NCBI RefSeq assembly: GCF_004364935.1
Contig: NZ_SOBT01000010.1
Span: 1 to 64,000 of the forward strand
Direction: 5' to 3'
From: Panacagrimonas perspica
Lineage (GTDB): Bacteria; Pseudomonadota; Gammaproteobacteria; Nevskiales; Nevskiaceae
Length of the DNA stretch: 64,000 nucleotides
Shown here: piece by piece, positions 24,354 to 34,243 of the stretch
Position numbering within the stretch: position 1 is the first letter of the stretch
Layout: the number at the start of each line of letters is the position of its first letter
Position numbers and translations under genes: made by a program
Notes under the pieces: generated by a model
What the model saw: the letters and a program-made list of their open reading frames with translations, nothing else
Told to the model about the DNA's origin: nothing
Databases searched by the model: none

Positions 24354-25241
24354 TCAGATCGGCGTCTTGCCGCCGGTTGCACCGAAGACTTCTCCGGTGA
24401 CGAAGCTGGCGTCGTCGGAAGCCAGGAAGACGAACAGTGCGGCCTGCTCGACCGGCTGCGCCGGCCGCTTGAGCAAGGTGTCGTGGCCGAAGTTCCGGAC
24501 CTTCTCCTCGGGCAGCGTCGACGGGATCAGCGGCGTCCACACCGGGCCCGGCGCCACCGCGTTGACGCGCACGCCCTTGTCGGCGAACAGGCCCGCGAAG
24601 CTCTTCGTCAGGCTGGAGATCGCACTCTTGGTCGATGCGTACAGTGCCAATTGCGGCGTCGGCGACAGTGCCTGGATCGAACTGGTGTTGATGATGCAGG
24701 CGCCGGGACGCAGGTGCGGTGCGGCGGCCTGTGTCAGGTAGACCGTGCCGAACACGTTGGTCCGGAAGGTGCGCTCGACATCCTCGAGCGGAATCTGCTC
24801 GATCGATGCATGCGAGCGCTGGTAGGCCGCGTTGTTGATCAGGATGTCGAGACCGCCAAACGCCTCCACGGTGTTGTCGACGAGTTCCTTGCAGAACGCC
24901 GCGTCGCCGACGTCGCCCGGGATCGAGCGGCACTGCCCGCCTTTCTCCTTCACCAGCCGGCAGGTTTCCTCGCCGTCGTCGGCATCGGCTTCGAGCGACG
25001 TGATGACGATCTTCGCGCCTTCCTGCGCATAGAGCAGCGCCACCGCTCGCCCGATTCCGCTGTCCCCGCCGGTGATCATCGCGACACGATCCTTGAGGCA
25101 TTGCTTGCCGGTGTAGCCCTTCTCGCCGTGGTCCGCCTTCGGCACCATCCGGTCCTCGTCGCCGGGCGGTGACTGCGGTGGCTGGGGAAACGGGGGTTTG
25201 GGTCCACGTTCACGCGGATCGTGCAGACGGGCTTTGCTCAC
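24354..25241 (-). CDS. SDR-family oxidoreductase, YghA/YhdF-type with N-terminal extension
   Basis: 295 residues. The N-terminal extension (ARLHDPRERGPKPPFPQPPQ, then DHGEKGYTG) followed by AMITGGDSGIGRAVALLYAQEGA marks the SDR group of E. coli YghA and Bacillus YhdF/YhxC. NNAAYQ and the catalytic YASTKSA are present. These enzymes are stress-linked NAD(P) oxidoreductases with poorly defined substrates. Homology starts at the GTG at 25239-25241; the frame is open 30 codons further without similarity. It converges with the hemerythrin gene. Confidence 0.88.
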   Translation of the reverse strand: MSKARLHDPRERGPKPPFPQPPQSPPGDEDRMVPKADHGEKGYTGKQCLKDRVAMITGGDSGIGRAVALLYAQEGAKIVITSLEADADDGEETCRLVKEKGGQCRSIPGDVGDAAFCKELVDNTVEAFGGLDILINNAAYQRSHASIEQIPLEDVERTFRTNVFGTVYLTQAAAPHLRPGACIINTSSIQALSPTPQLALYASTKSAISSLTKSFAGLFADKGVRVNAVAPGPVWTPLIPSTLPEEKVRNFGHDTLLKRPAQPVEQAALFVFLASDDASFVTGEVFGATGGKTPI

Positions 25242-25320
25242 GGCGTACTCCGGAATCGAAAGGCAGGGGCTGCGAGTACGCAACCGGCAATCCCGGGCTA
25301 ACGATCGCGGCAAATCGTGA

Positions 25321-26505
25321 TCAAGGCGCAACGACGATGCGATACGCGGTCCCGTTGCCGCTCGCCGTGCCGCCGTACGTGGTCGTTCCGTAGAAGCTTC
25401 CGTCCGGGGCCTGGATCGGCGGCGACGAAGGAAGGCTCGCGTCTGCCGGTCCGTTCTTGAACGAGTAGCTCACCAGCGTGCCGCCCGTCGTGATCCGGAA
25501 GAACGTGCCGGCGCCATTGCCCCCGCCAGCGGATGTCGTCCCGTAGAAATATCCGTCGCGCCCCTGGATCAGGTTCGATTCGGGCGCGTCGCCATCGGTG
25601 CCCGTGAAGACATGCAGCGCCTTGAACGTTCCGTGCGGCGTGATCTTGAACACGAGCCCGTGGGCGTGGGCGCCACCGCCCGATGCGGTGCCGAAGAAAT
25701 TGCCGTCGCGCCGGATCAGGCCACCTTTGGGATGCGCGCCGTCGGCAGCCCCGGCGAAATCATGGAGGACCCTGAACGTGCCGCCGGTCTTCGTCATCTT
25801 GAAGACGGTTCCCAGATTGCCGGCTCCACCCGACGTCGTCGTGCCGTAGAGAAATCCATCCGTGCCGAAGACCAGCGACGCCGACGGGCCACCGCCGTCG
25901 GCTCCGGAGAACGTGTGCAAGGTCGTCAGCGTGCCCTGCGCATCGACCTTGAAGACGGTGCCCTGGCTGAGCCGGGATTTCCCGCCCGCGCTGGTCGTCC
26001 CGTAGAAGTTGCCCTCGGCGTCCTGCACGAGTCCGCCCACCGGGATCTTGCCGTCGGTCTTGCAGTTGAACGCGTGCAGAAGCGTGAACGTGCCTTGCGG
26101 CGTGATGCTGAAGAAGGTTCCGCAGCCGTACTCGCCTCCATAGGCGGCGAGGCCGTACAGGAATCCATCGCCGCTCTGCAGCAAGGGCGCCTGCGGGAAC
26201 GTACCGCCCGGCGTGCCATCGGAGAATGAATACAGCACGGTCGTTTCGCCGGCCAGCGTCATGCGGAAGACGGTTCCCGCCGTCTCGTCGACCTGCCCCG
26301 CGCTGCCGGCGAAACTGGTCCCGTAGAAATTTCCGTCCTGCGCCAGGATCAGGCCGCCGCCCGGGAAGAAACCGTCGCCGTAGGTGGCGAATGAATGGAT
26401 CACCGTTGCCGTGAACCCCGCGAAGGCCGGCGCCGGTGACAGGCCGGCCGTCGCGACGAGGGCAAGGACCGCGACGCGGCGGACGCGTCGTGAACGTGCG
26501 GCCAT
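25321..26505 (-). CDS. Secreted tandem GloVer-repeat protein
   Basis: About 394 residues. After a signal peptide (VAVLALVATAGLSPAPAFA) come some nine repeats of about 38-40 residues, each with a GGLI/PLLQ turn, DGNFYGTT-SAGG and GTVFK-T-GT, the GloVer repeat of 'choice-of-anchor tandem repeat' proteins. They fold as beta-propeller-like blades on the outside of the cell; function unknown. Start chosen at ATG 26505, directly before the signal peptide; ATG 26547 would add 14 residues. No C-terminal anchor is visible. It is divergent from the large regulator gene. Confidence 0.82.
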   Translation of the reverse strand: MAARSRRVRRVAVLALVATAGLSPAPAFAGFTATVIHSFATYGDGFFPGGGLILAQDGNFYGTSFAGSAGQVDETAGTVFRMTLAGETTVLYSFSDGTPGGTFPQAPLLQSGDGFLYGLAAYGGEYGCGTFFSITPQGTFTLLHAFNCKTDGKIPVGGLVQDAEGNFYGTTSAGGKSRLSQGTVFKVDAQGTLTTLHTFSGADGGGPSASLVFGTDGFLYGTTTSGGAGNLGTVFKMTKTGGTFRVLHDFAGAADGAHPKGGLIRRDGNFFGTASGGGAHAHGLVFKITPHGTFKALHVFTGTDGDAPESNLIQGRDGYFYGTTSAGGGNGAGTFFRITTGGTLVSYSFKNGPADASLPSSPPIQAPDGSFYGTTTYGGTASGNGTAYRIVVAP

Positions 26506-26828
26506 GCGCTCGCTGGAGGGTTCACTGCGGAGGATCGGCACGAGCATGGTCTGGAATATCCCCGGGGCAGTGGCGGTGGTGCGGCGGCGTCACGACGCCG
26601 TGAGCGTGCTCGCGTAGCAAGACACGCTCCCATCGTGGGAAATGCCCACAGGACGGAGATGCATCGTCCACACGTCGTCTTTTCCGCTTCCTGCGTGCGA
26701 GCGCCTGCGGCTGAGGTCCTCCGGCTCCTGTCCGGCGTTTGCGCGAATCAACGCGCTGGCCCGACAATGCATCGCACCATGCAAACGTCCATGGGCGAAC
26801 TCCGAGCAAATTCCGAGCTTTCGAATCT

Positions 26829-29771
26829 ATGCCCGAGGCCTCGTCGCTCTATTTCGGTCCCTATCGACTGATGGGTCCGCAAGGTCCCCTCTTGATAGGG
26901 ACCCGGCGCCTCGACCTCAAACCCAAGGCGCTCGGAGTGCTCTGGGAACTCGTTCGGCAAGCCGGCGAGATCGTGACCAAGGACGCCTTGCACGAGAGGC
27001 TGTGGCCGACGACCGTCGTCGGCGAGGACGCGCTGGCGTTCCAGATCCAGGCTCTGCGCCGCGTGCTGGAAGACGACGCGAAACAGCCGCGCTATATCGA
27101 GACCTGCCACCGCGTCGGCTACACGTTCATTGCGCAGGTCACGCCGGAGCGGCGTCAAACCGCCCGCCGACTCGAGGACGTCGCGTCGCGGATCACCACG
27201 GACACACTGCCGCCGTCACCCACGTTCGTTGGCCGCGATGCGCCGCTGGCGCAACTCGACCGGCACTACGCCAAGGCGTTGCGCGGCGAGCGGCAGCTGG
27301 TGCTCATCAACGGCGAGGCGGGCATCGGCAAGACGTCGCTGGTGCAGAGTTTCCTCAGCCGGCTGCCGCACGCGCCGAACCTCGGCTACGGTCAGTGCGT
27401 GGAGCAGCACGGCGCAGGTGAAGGCTATCGGCCGGTGCTCGAAGCGCTCGCTTCCCTGTGCCGCCAGCCGCAAGGGGCGCAGGTCGTGGACGTGCTCCAA
27501 CAGACCGCACCCACGTGGCTGATGCAGCTTCCGGCGCTTCTTTCCCCGGATGACGTCAAGCTGCTGCAGGCGCGCGTGGCCGGCGCGCCGCGCGAGCGCA
27601 TGCTCCGCGAAATCGCCGACGCGCTGGAAGCGATCAGCACCGAGATGCCGCTGATCCTCGTGCTGGAGGATCTGCACTGGAGCGATCCGTCGACCATCGA
27701 GATGCTGGCGCTGGTGGCGCGGCGGACCGCGCCCGCCCGCCTGCTGATCCTGGGCACGTATCGGCCGGCGGATGTCTCGTTCACGAATCATCCACTCAAG
27801 GCGATGAAGCAGGAACTGGTCGCTCGCGCGCAGGCCGGGGAAATCCCGCTTGGAAATCTGCCGCCCGCCGATGTGCAGACCTATCTGGCGCGCCGTTTTC
27901 CGGAAACCGGCGATGAGGCCGCTCTGTCCGCGTTCGTCTACCAGCGCACGGAAGGACATCCGCTGTTCATGGTGCAAATGGCGGACTACCTGGCCGCCGA
28001 CCAGGCGCCCGAGAAAGGAGCGTCGGCTGCGAAGGATCGGCTCGAGGCGGCGATTCCGCAGGGCTTGCGGGAACTGATCGAAGTGCAGCTCGGGCGGCTT
28101 GACGAACGGGAGCGACGCGTCCTGGAGATCGCCAGCGTGCCGGGCGCGGAATTCGCCGTCGCCAGCATCGCGGCGGCCGTCCAGATGCCGGAAGAGGAAG
28201 CAGAAACCTGCTTCGAGCAATTGGCGCGACACGGGCAGTTCATCGAAGGCCGGGGACTCGCGGCCTGGCCCGATGGCACGGTCAGCGGACGATATGGATT
28301 TCGCCACGCGCTCTATCGGGACGTTCTTTATTCACGCATGAGCGCACGCCAGCGGGCGCAGGCTCATCGGGCGATCGGATCGTGCGAGGAACGCGCCTAC
28401 GTCGAGCGCGCCGTTGAGATCGCGGCGGAGCTCGCCGTGCATTTCGAGCGGGGGCAGGATCCCGCGCGCGCCGTCCACTACTCTCATGCGGCAGGAGAAC
28501 GAGCGCTCCAGCGATCGGCGAACGCCGAGGCGACTGCTCATTTCACGAAGGCGCTCGATCTGCTCGCCACCTTGCCTGCGACCGCCGAGCGGGCGAAACG
28601 CGAGCTGCGCCTGCAGGTCAGCCTGAGCTTCTGCCTGACGATGACCAAGGGCTATTCGGCTCCGGATGCGGAACGGGTGAATGCCCGCGCCTACGCATTG
28701 TGCGAGCAGATGGAGGAGACGCCGGCGATCTCCTCGGCCTTGTTCCGCATCGGACGCTTCCACCTCGTGCGCGGCGAGATACGCACTGCCCGTGCGATCG
28801 GAGATCGCCTGCTGCGAATCGCGCGGCACGCCGAGTCGCCCACGTTGCTCTCGCAGGCTCACACGGCGGCCTCGTTCGAATATTTCTCGCTGGGCGACTT
28901 CGCGGCCGCACAGGAACACGCGGAGCAGAGCATCGTCCTGGACGATCCGCGGCGATACCAAGGGTCGGCCAACGTGTCCGTCGATGATTCCAGCGCGGTG
29001 AGCCAGTGCGTCAGGGCCTTCGCATTGCAGATTCGCGGCTATCCCGATCAGGCGCGGCTCGGCCTGCACAAGGGCGCCACGCTGGCCCGGGGATTCGGCG
29101 TTCCGTTCGCGACCGGTGGGACGCTTCTCTCCACCGCGGACCTGCATCTGATGCGCAGGGAGAGCCGGGCCGTGCAGGAAACGGCGGAGGCCTTGATCGC
29201 CTACGCCGTCCGCGAGGGATTTCCGTACTACGTGGCGCGGGCCACGATGCTCCGCGGCTGGGCGCTGGCCGACCAGGGGCAGGCCGAGGCGGGCATCGCG
29301 GAAATCCGCACCGGCCTCGGGATGTTCGAGGTCGCAGGTGCCCGGCAGTGGATTCCCTGTTGCCTGGGCCTGCTGGCCGAGGCCTACGGGCGCGCGGGGA
29401 ATGCGGAGCAAGGACTCCGCGTGCTGGCCGAGGCACTCGAGATCGCCGGCAAGACCAGCGAGCGTCAATACGAGGCCGAACTCCATCGGATCAAAGGCGA
29501 GCTCTCGTTGCAGGAGCCGCTGACGAACTGCGCGCAGGCAGAAGCCTGCTTCCAGATGGCGATCACCATCGCACGCCGGCAGGAAGCGAAGATCTACGAA
29601 TTGAGGGCAGCGCTGAGCCTGGCCCGTTCGTCGACACAGCGGAGCAAGCGTGCGGCGGCCCGCAAGGCGCTGTCGGACGTCACGGCCTGGTTCACCGAAG
29701 GGTTCGACACGCAGGATCTCGTTGCCGCGAAGGCGCTGCTCGCGGAGACGGCGACGGAGCGATCGGTCTGA
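26829..29771 (+). CDS. Large regulator: OmpR-type winged helix, AAA/NACHT-like ATPase, TPR repeats
   Basis: 980 residues. Residues about 1-100 form an OmpR/PhoB-type DNA-binding domain (PKALGVLWELVRQAGEIVTK, then YIETCHRVGYTFIA). The ATPase starts with PTFVGRDAPLAQLD, has Walker A GEAGIGKT at residues 162-169 and Walker B PLILVLEDLHW, a STAND-type 'AAA_16' domain. The C-terminal 450 residues are helical repeats of TPR type (HFTKALDLLATLPATAERAK). Proteins of this design resemble CadC/AfsR/adenylate-cyclase-like ATPases and switch transcription on sensing an unknown signal. Start at ATG 26829; an in-frame ATG at 26739 is less likely. Targets unknown, perhaps the divergent GloVer gene. Confidence 0.85.
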   Translation: MPEASSLYFGPYRLMGPQGPLLIGTRRLDLKPKALGVLWELVRQAGEIVTKDALHERLWPTTVVGEDALAFQIQALRRVLEDDAKQPRYIETCHRVGYTFIAQVTPERRQTARRLEDVASRITTDTLPPSPTFVGRDAPLAQLDRHYAKALRGERQLVLINGEAGIGKTSLVQSFLSRLPHAPNLGYGQCVEQHGAGEGYRPVLEALASLCRQPQGAQVVDVLQQTAPTWLMQLPALLSPDDVKLLQARVAGAPRERMLREIADALEAISTEMPLILVLEDLHWSDPSTIEMLALVARRTAPARLLILGTYRPADVSFTNHPLKAMKQELVARAQAGEIPLGNLPPADVQTYLARRFPETGDEAALSAFVYQRTEGHPLFMVQMADYLAADQAPEKGASAAKDRLEAAIPQGLRELIEVQLGRLDERERRVLEIASVPGAEFAVASIAAAVQMPEEEAETCFEQLARHGQFIEGRGLAAWPDGTVSGRYGFRHALYRDVLYSRMSARQRAQAHRAIGSCEERAYVERAVEIAAELAVHFERGQDPARAVHYSHAAGERALQRSANAEATAHFTKALDLLATLPATAERAKRELRLQVSLSFCLTMTKGYSAPDAERVNARAYALCEQMEETPAISSALFRIGRFHLVRGEIRTARAIGDRLLRIARHAESPTLLSQAHTAASFEYFSLGDFAAAQEHAEQSIVLDDPRRYQGSANVSVDDSSAVSQCVRAFALQIRGYPDQARLGLHKGATLARGFGVPFATGGTLLSTADLHLMRRESRAVQETAEALIAYAVREGFPYYVARATMLRGWALADQGQAEAGIAEIRTGLGMFEVAGARQWIPCCLGLLAEAYGRAGNAEQGLRVLAEALEIAGKTSERQYEAELHRIKGELSLQEPLTNCAQAEACFQMAITIARRQEAKIYELRAALSLARSSTQRSKRAAARKALSDVTAWFTEGFDTQDLVAAKALLAETATERSV

Positions 29772-29834
29772 GCGAGGACGTCCGGCGGGTTGTTTCGCTC
29801 CTTCGAGACCCGCTACCCGTTTCAGCAATGAAGC

Positions 29835-30398
29835 TCAGCGTCGCGTGTGTCGGCCCTCGGCGAACTCCTCGATCATCTTGCGGTTGAAAGCCGGCAGATC
29901 GTCCGGCTTGCGGCTCGAAACGAGGCCCTGGTCGACTACCACTTCCTCGTCGACCCAATCAGCGCCCGCGTTCCTGAGATCGGTCTGCAGCGAGGGCCAG
30001 GATGTCAAGCGACGGCCCTCGACGACGCCGGCGTCGATCAGCGTCCATGGGCCATGGCAGATCGCGGCCACCGGCTTGCCGGCATCGAAGAACGCCTTCA
30101 CGAAGCGCGTCGCGGATCGATTCGCCCGCAGGTGATCCGGGCTCATGACGCCTCCGGGCAGCAGCAGCGCATCGAAATTCGCGGCATCCGCAGAATGGAC
30201 ATCGTCGTCGACGGCGAACGCCTCGCCCCAGTCCTGGGCCTTCCAGGCCCTGACCTTGTCCGGCCTGGGCGACACCACGCGGGTCCGCGCGCCGGCCTGC
30301 TGCAACGCGTCGCGCGGCCCTGTGAGTTCGACCTGCTCGAAACCGTCGGTGACGAGGATGGCCACCGTCTTTCCTTCCAGACTTCCCGTCTGTTTCAT
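29835..30398 (-). CDS. DJ-1/PfpI-family protein
   Basis: 187 residues. The nucleophile elbow AICHGPWTLIDAG carries the conserved Cys followed by His, and the strand VAILVTDGFEQVEL holds the conserved Glu. YhbO/PfpI-type proteins of this size act in glyoxal detoxification or protein deglycation and general stress; protease activity is doubtful. AGGAGAACGG precedes the ATG at 30396-30398. It is convergent with the large regulator gene and follows the PAS kinase gene on the same strand after 130 bases. Confidence 0.9.
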   Translation of the reverse strand: MKQTGSLEGKTVAILVTDGFEQVELTGPRDALQQAGARTRVVSPRPDKVRAWKAQDWGEAFAVDDDVHSADAANFDALLLPGGVMSPDHLRANRSATRFVKAFFDAGKPVAAICHGPWTLIDAGVVEGRRLTSWPSLQTDLRNAGADWVDEEVVVDQGLVSSRKPDDLPAFNRKMIEEFAEGRHTRR

Positions 30399-30528
30399 TG
30401 CCGTTCTCCTGTTCCACACATGGAATGCGAGAACCACGCGCAATGCACGTACCCGCGCCGGAACGGGTTCCTGCAGATTCCTTCGTGCAGAACAGACGAC
30501 CACCGTGGCGGGCGCAATGCGGCGGACC

Positions 30529-32445
30529 TCAGGCGGCGCGAACGCTCCCGACGGACTCCGACACCTTCGCCTCGGCCAGCGGCAACTCGACGACGAACTC
30601 GCTGCCCTTGCCCAGGCCCTCGCTGAAGGCCGTCACGCTGCCGCCGTGCAATTCGACGAGGCGGCGCACCAGCGACAAGCCGATGCCCAGCCCGCTGCGC
30701 GAACGATCCGCCGCCGGAGCGAGCTGGGAAAACATCTTGAACAGCTGGGGAATCGTCTCGGGCGCCATGCCGATGCCGTCGTCGATCACGCGGACCTTTC
30801 CGACCGTGTCCGTACATTCGACGACGACGCGGATCCGGCCGCCCGAATCGGTATAGCGCGCTGCGTTGTTGAGCAGGTTCGAGAAGATCTGCGTGAGGCG
30901 ATGCGGATCGGCGATCAGCCCGATCGGCTGATCCCCTTGCACCAGTTCGAGCGTGTGGTGCCCCTGCTCGATGACCGGCTGGCTGGTCTCGATCGCCTCG
31001 GTCAGGGCGTCCGAGAGCAGCACGTATTTCTTGCGCAGCTCGAGCGATCCGCGCGCGACGCGCGACACGTCGAGCAGGTCGTCGAGCAGCCGCGACATGC
31101 GCTGCAACTGTCGCTGCATGAGCTTGCGTACGCCGTGCAGCCCCGCCACGTTGTCCTTCATCGATTCCAGCAGGTCCAGGCCGGTGACCAGCGGGGCCAG
31201 CGGATTGCGCAGTTCGTGCGCGAGGGTGGCAAGGAACTCGTCCTTGCGCCGGTCCTCGGTCCTCAGCTGCTCCTGCAACGCGTGCAGCTCGCTGACATCG
31301 GTGTGGGTGCCGAACCACTGAAGCACCCTGCCCAGTTCGTCCTTGAGCGGCACCACCTTGGTCAGGAACAGGCGATAACTGCCGTCGGCGGAGCGCAGCG
31401 GAAACGTCGTTTCCAGCGGCGTGCCCTGCGCAATGGTCTGCTCCCAGGCTGCCTGCGCGCTCCGCAACCATGCAGGGTCGTGCGCGGAGGCCCAGCCGCC
31501 GCCTTTCATCTGGTCGAACGTGCTGCCGGTGTAGTCGTACCAGCGCTGGTTGAACCAGTAGATGTCGCCATCGGGGCGCGCCATCCACATCAACTGAGGA
31601 ATGGTCTCGACCATCGTGCGGAAACGATCCTCGCTGGCGCCGAGCGCGAACTCCGCGCGCTTGCGATCCGAGATGTCGCTCGCCAGCCCGGTGAGATGCC
31701 GCTGTCCGGTCTGCGAATCCACGCGCAACGTCGCGCGGCTGCTGAACCACTTCACCTGGCCGTCCGGCAACAGGGCGCGGATCTCGACGCGGTGCGCCTC
31801 CCCTCCGGCCAGCACGTGGGCGACGACGGCCAGGGTGCGCTCGCGGTCATCGGGATGGATCAGTTCGATCGCACCGCCCGCCGTGATCTCGGCGGAACCC
31901 AGCAGCGCTCGCGCGCTCGCGGAGTGACTCACCTCACCGGTATCGAGGTTGTGATCCCAGGTCACGATGCGGCCGACTTCCAGCGCAAGCTCGATCTGTT
32001 CGTCGCGCACCCGCAGTTCGCGCTGCGCGACGCGCAAGGCCTGCGCCTGGACTTCGACGCGCCCGCGAGCCAGGTGCATCGCCTCCGCCACGAGGCAGAT
32101 GACCACGGCGGTGAAGCAGAACAAGGCGAGGCTCGCGCGATCGCCGCTGATCATCAGGGTCATCGATGCCGCCGGCGGCAGCAGCAGGTACGCGCAGACG
32201 AACGTCGACAGCGCCACACAGATCAGTCCGCCGAACAGTCCTCCCGCCCAGGCCGAGAAGATGACGGCCAGGAAGAACGGCATGTAGGTCGCGTTGTGCA
32301 GCCAGCCGGCGAGTTCGAAGCGCAGGATCACGGCGAGCGCGACGCTGACGACCGCCACGATGGCCGCAGCGAGGCGGCCGACGGCCGGACGTGCGACGAC
32401 ACGGCGATAGGCGTCGAGGAATCGTCGACGTCCAGCGTCATCCAT
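30529..32445 (-). CDS. PAS-domain sensor histidine kinase with DUF4118 membrane domain
   Basis: 638 residues. Residues about 18-110 contain four hydrophobic helices of the KdpD-like DUF4118 module. Two PAS domains follow (about 150-260 and 265-390; LTGLASDISDRKRAEFAL closes the first). The HisKA box has His410 in TLAHELRNPLAP, and the ATPase has NNAARY (N box), DDGIGM (G1) and GLGIGLSLV (G2). There is no receiver domain. GGGGAGA precedes the ATG at 32443-32445. The gene faces away from the KaiC-like gene and its receiver protein, which may be the signalling partner. Confidence 0.88.
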   Translation of the reverse strand: MDDAGRRRFLDAYRRVVARPAVGRLAAAIVAVVSVALAVILRFELAGWLHNATYMPFFLAVIFSAWAGGLFGGLICVALSTFVCAYLLLPPAASMTLMISGDRASLALFCFTAVVICLVAEAMHLARGRVEVQAQALRVAQRELRVRDEQIELALEVGRIVTWDHNLDTGEVSHSASARALLGSAEITAGGAIELIHPDDRERTLAVVAHVLAGGEAHRVEIRALLPDGQVKWFSSRATLRVDSQTGQRHLTGLASDISDRKRAEFALGASEDRFRTMVETIPQLMWMARPDGDIYWFNQRWYDYTGSTFDQMKGGGWASAHDPAWLRSAQAAWEQTIAQGTPLETTFPLRSADGSYRLFLTKVVPLKDELGRVLQWFGTHTDVSELHALQEQLRTEDRRKDEFLATLAHELRNPLAPLVTGLDLLESMKDNVAGLHGVRKLMQRQLQRMSRLLDDLLDVSRVARGSLELRKKYVLLSDALTEAIETSQPVIEQGHHTLELVQGDQPIGLIADPHRLTQIFSNLLNNAARYTDSGGRIRVVVECTDTVGKVRVIDDGIGMAPETIPQLFKMFSQLAPAADRSRSGLGIGLSLVRRLVELHGGSVTAFSEGLGKGSEFVVELPLAEAKVSESVGSVRAA

Positions 32446-32743
32446 GCTGTTGATCTCCCCTCGGTGCGCTCCCCTGCAACCCAGGGAACGGGCGGGATGA
32501 TACCAATGGCCCGAAGCCCCTCCGATGCAGCAGCGGGCCGACTCCCGCCGCTGCAATTTGCACGTGCTTCGTACGGGACGACGGACTTGACCGGGCGGTC
32601 ATCCGGAAGCGAGCACCGCCCCCCGCATTCCTTGCGAGTGAACGCCGTCGCGGATGATTCGACGGCCGCTCCCCCAGTGCCCGCTTGCGGTCGGTGAGCT
32701 ACATTTCGCGTCTCAATCAAGAAGAAGCCGAAGCCAGAACCGA

Positions 32744-34234
32744 ATGAACTCGCCAAAGGGGAAGATCGAACCACTCGACCAGATTCCGAGTGGCATACCC
32801 GGGCTCGATACCATTCTTCGCGGCGGTTTCCTTCGCGCCGGCATCACGATCATCCAGGGCGTGCCGGGCGCCGGAAAGACGATCCTGGGCAACCAGCTTT
32901 GCTACAACCACGTCGCCAACGGGGGCAAGGCCATCTACGTGACGCTGCTGGCCGAGAGTCACGCCCGGATGATGCTGCACATGTCCCAGCTGAGTTTCTT
33001 CAACGCGGATCTGGTGCCGGAACGCCTTTATCTGATCAGCGCGTTCCGCGTCCTGGAAGAGTCCGGCCTGAAAGGTCTGCAGGACCTGCTGCGTCGCGAA
33101 ATCCAGAAGCACGGAGCCACCGTCGTCGTGCTCGACGGCCTCGTCGCAGCCGAAGAAAGCGCGACTTCCGCGCGCGAATTCAAGAAGTTCATTCACGAAC
33201 TGCAGACGCAGGCGTCGCTGACCGACTGCACCATCTTCCTGCTCACCGGTGCGGGCAGCCGGCCCGTCGCCCCCGAACACACGATGGTGGACGGCATCCT
33301 CGAGCTGAAATCGGAGAACGTCGGCCGCCGGACGGAACGCGTGCTGGTGGCCCACAAGATGCGAGGCGTGGACGTACTGCGCGGACATCACGCCATGCGC
33401 ATCACCGCCGGCGGCATGGAGGTGTTTCCCCGGATCGAGGCCGTCATCGGCGATCCGGATACGCCGCCCGCTCACGTGACGCGCGCGCTGTCTTCGGGAC
33501 TGCCGGTTCTGGATCGCATTACGGGTGGAGGCTTCCCCCAGGGTTCGACGACGCTGCTGGTCGGCGCCGTCGGCGTGGGAAAGACGACGCTGGGATTGCA
33601 GTTCCTCAGCCAGTGCACCGCCGATGCGCCGGGCGTGATGCTGAGCTTCTACGATGGCCCGGCCGCTCTGCTGACCAAGGCGGGAAACCTGGGTTTGAAC
33701 TTTGCTGATGCGGTCGCCCAGCACGCGGTGGAAATCATCTGGCAGCCCATCACGGAGGGGCAGCTCGACGAGATCTGCGACCGCTTCCTCAGGATCGTCC
33801 GGCTCAAAAAGGCAAAGCGTGTGTTCATTGATGGCATCGGGGGACTCAGCCGGATCGCGGGAGACCAGGACCGCCTCGCGCGCGTCCTCGCCGCGCTGAA
33901 CATCGAATTCCAGCTGCGCGGTGTGACCGCGATCTACACCGCCGAGTCCGATCTGAGCGCCGCCATCCATGGCAAGCCCTTCGATGGCTTGTCGTTGCAG
34001 GGTGTCTCGTCGGTTGCGCACAACATCGTGCTGATGCGCTACGTGGAGTTGCGCAGCGAGCTGCACCGCATGATCTCCGTGCTGAAGGTGCGCAGCGCAC
34101 GGATCGATTCGGGCCTCCACCTCTACACGATGGGACCCAAGGGAATCGAGATCGAGGACGACACCGCCGGTGCCGCGCGGATCCTGCATGCGCTCGAATC
34201 ATCGGGATCTTCCGCCCGCGTGCTGGACGCCTAG
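32744..34234 (+). CDS. KaiC-like double RecA-fold ATPase
   Basis: 496 residues with two KaiC-type domains. Walker A motifs: GVPGAGKT at residues 39-46 and GAVGVGKT at 274-281. Each domain opens with the KaiC phrase (IPSGIPGLDTILRGGF; LSSGLPVLDRITGGGF). Walker B strands are VVVLDGLV and KRVFIDGIGG. Outside cyanobacteria such proteins are signalling ATPases, often with response regulators and kinases, not clocks; KaiA and KaiB are absent here. A single-domain receiver follows nine bases downstream and a PAS kinase diverges upstream. Start at ATG 32744. Confidence 0.88.
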   Translation: MNSPKGKIEPLDQIPSGIPGLDTILRGGFLRAGITIIQGVPGAGKTILGNQLCYNHVANGGKAIYVTLLAESHARMMLHMSQLSFFNADLVPERLYLISAFRVLEESGLKGLQDLLRREIQKHGATVVVLDGLVAAEESATSAREFKKFIHELQTQASLTDCTIFLLTGAGSRPVAPEHTMVDGILELKSENVGRRTERVLVAHKMRGVDVLRGHHAMRITAGGMEVFPRIEAVIGDPDTPPAHVTRALSSGLPVLDRITGGGFPQGSTTLLVGAVGVGKTTLGLQFLSQCTADAPGVMLSFYDGPAALLTKAGNLGLNFADAVAQHAVEIIWQPITEGQLDEICDRFLRIVRLKKAKRVFIDGIGGLSRIAGDQDRLARVLAALNIEFQLRGVTAIYTAESDLSAAIHGKPFDGLSLQGVSSVAHNIVLMRYVELRSELHRMISVLKVRSARIDSGLHLYTMGPKGIEIEDDTAGAARILHALESSGSSARVLDA

Positions 34235-34243
34235 GCGCATAAC

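Noticed and set aside
32744-34234. Circadian clock gene kaiC
   Set aside because: Two KaiC-type domains are present, but kaiA and kaiB are absent and KaiC-like ATPases are common in non-cyanobacterial signalling.
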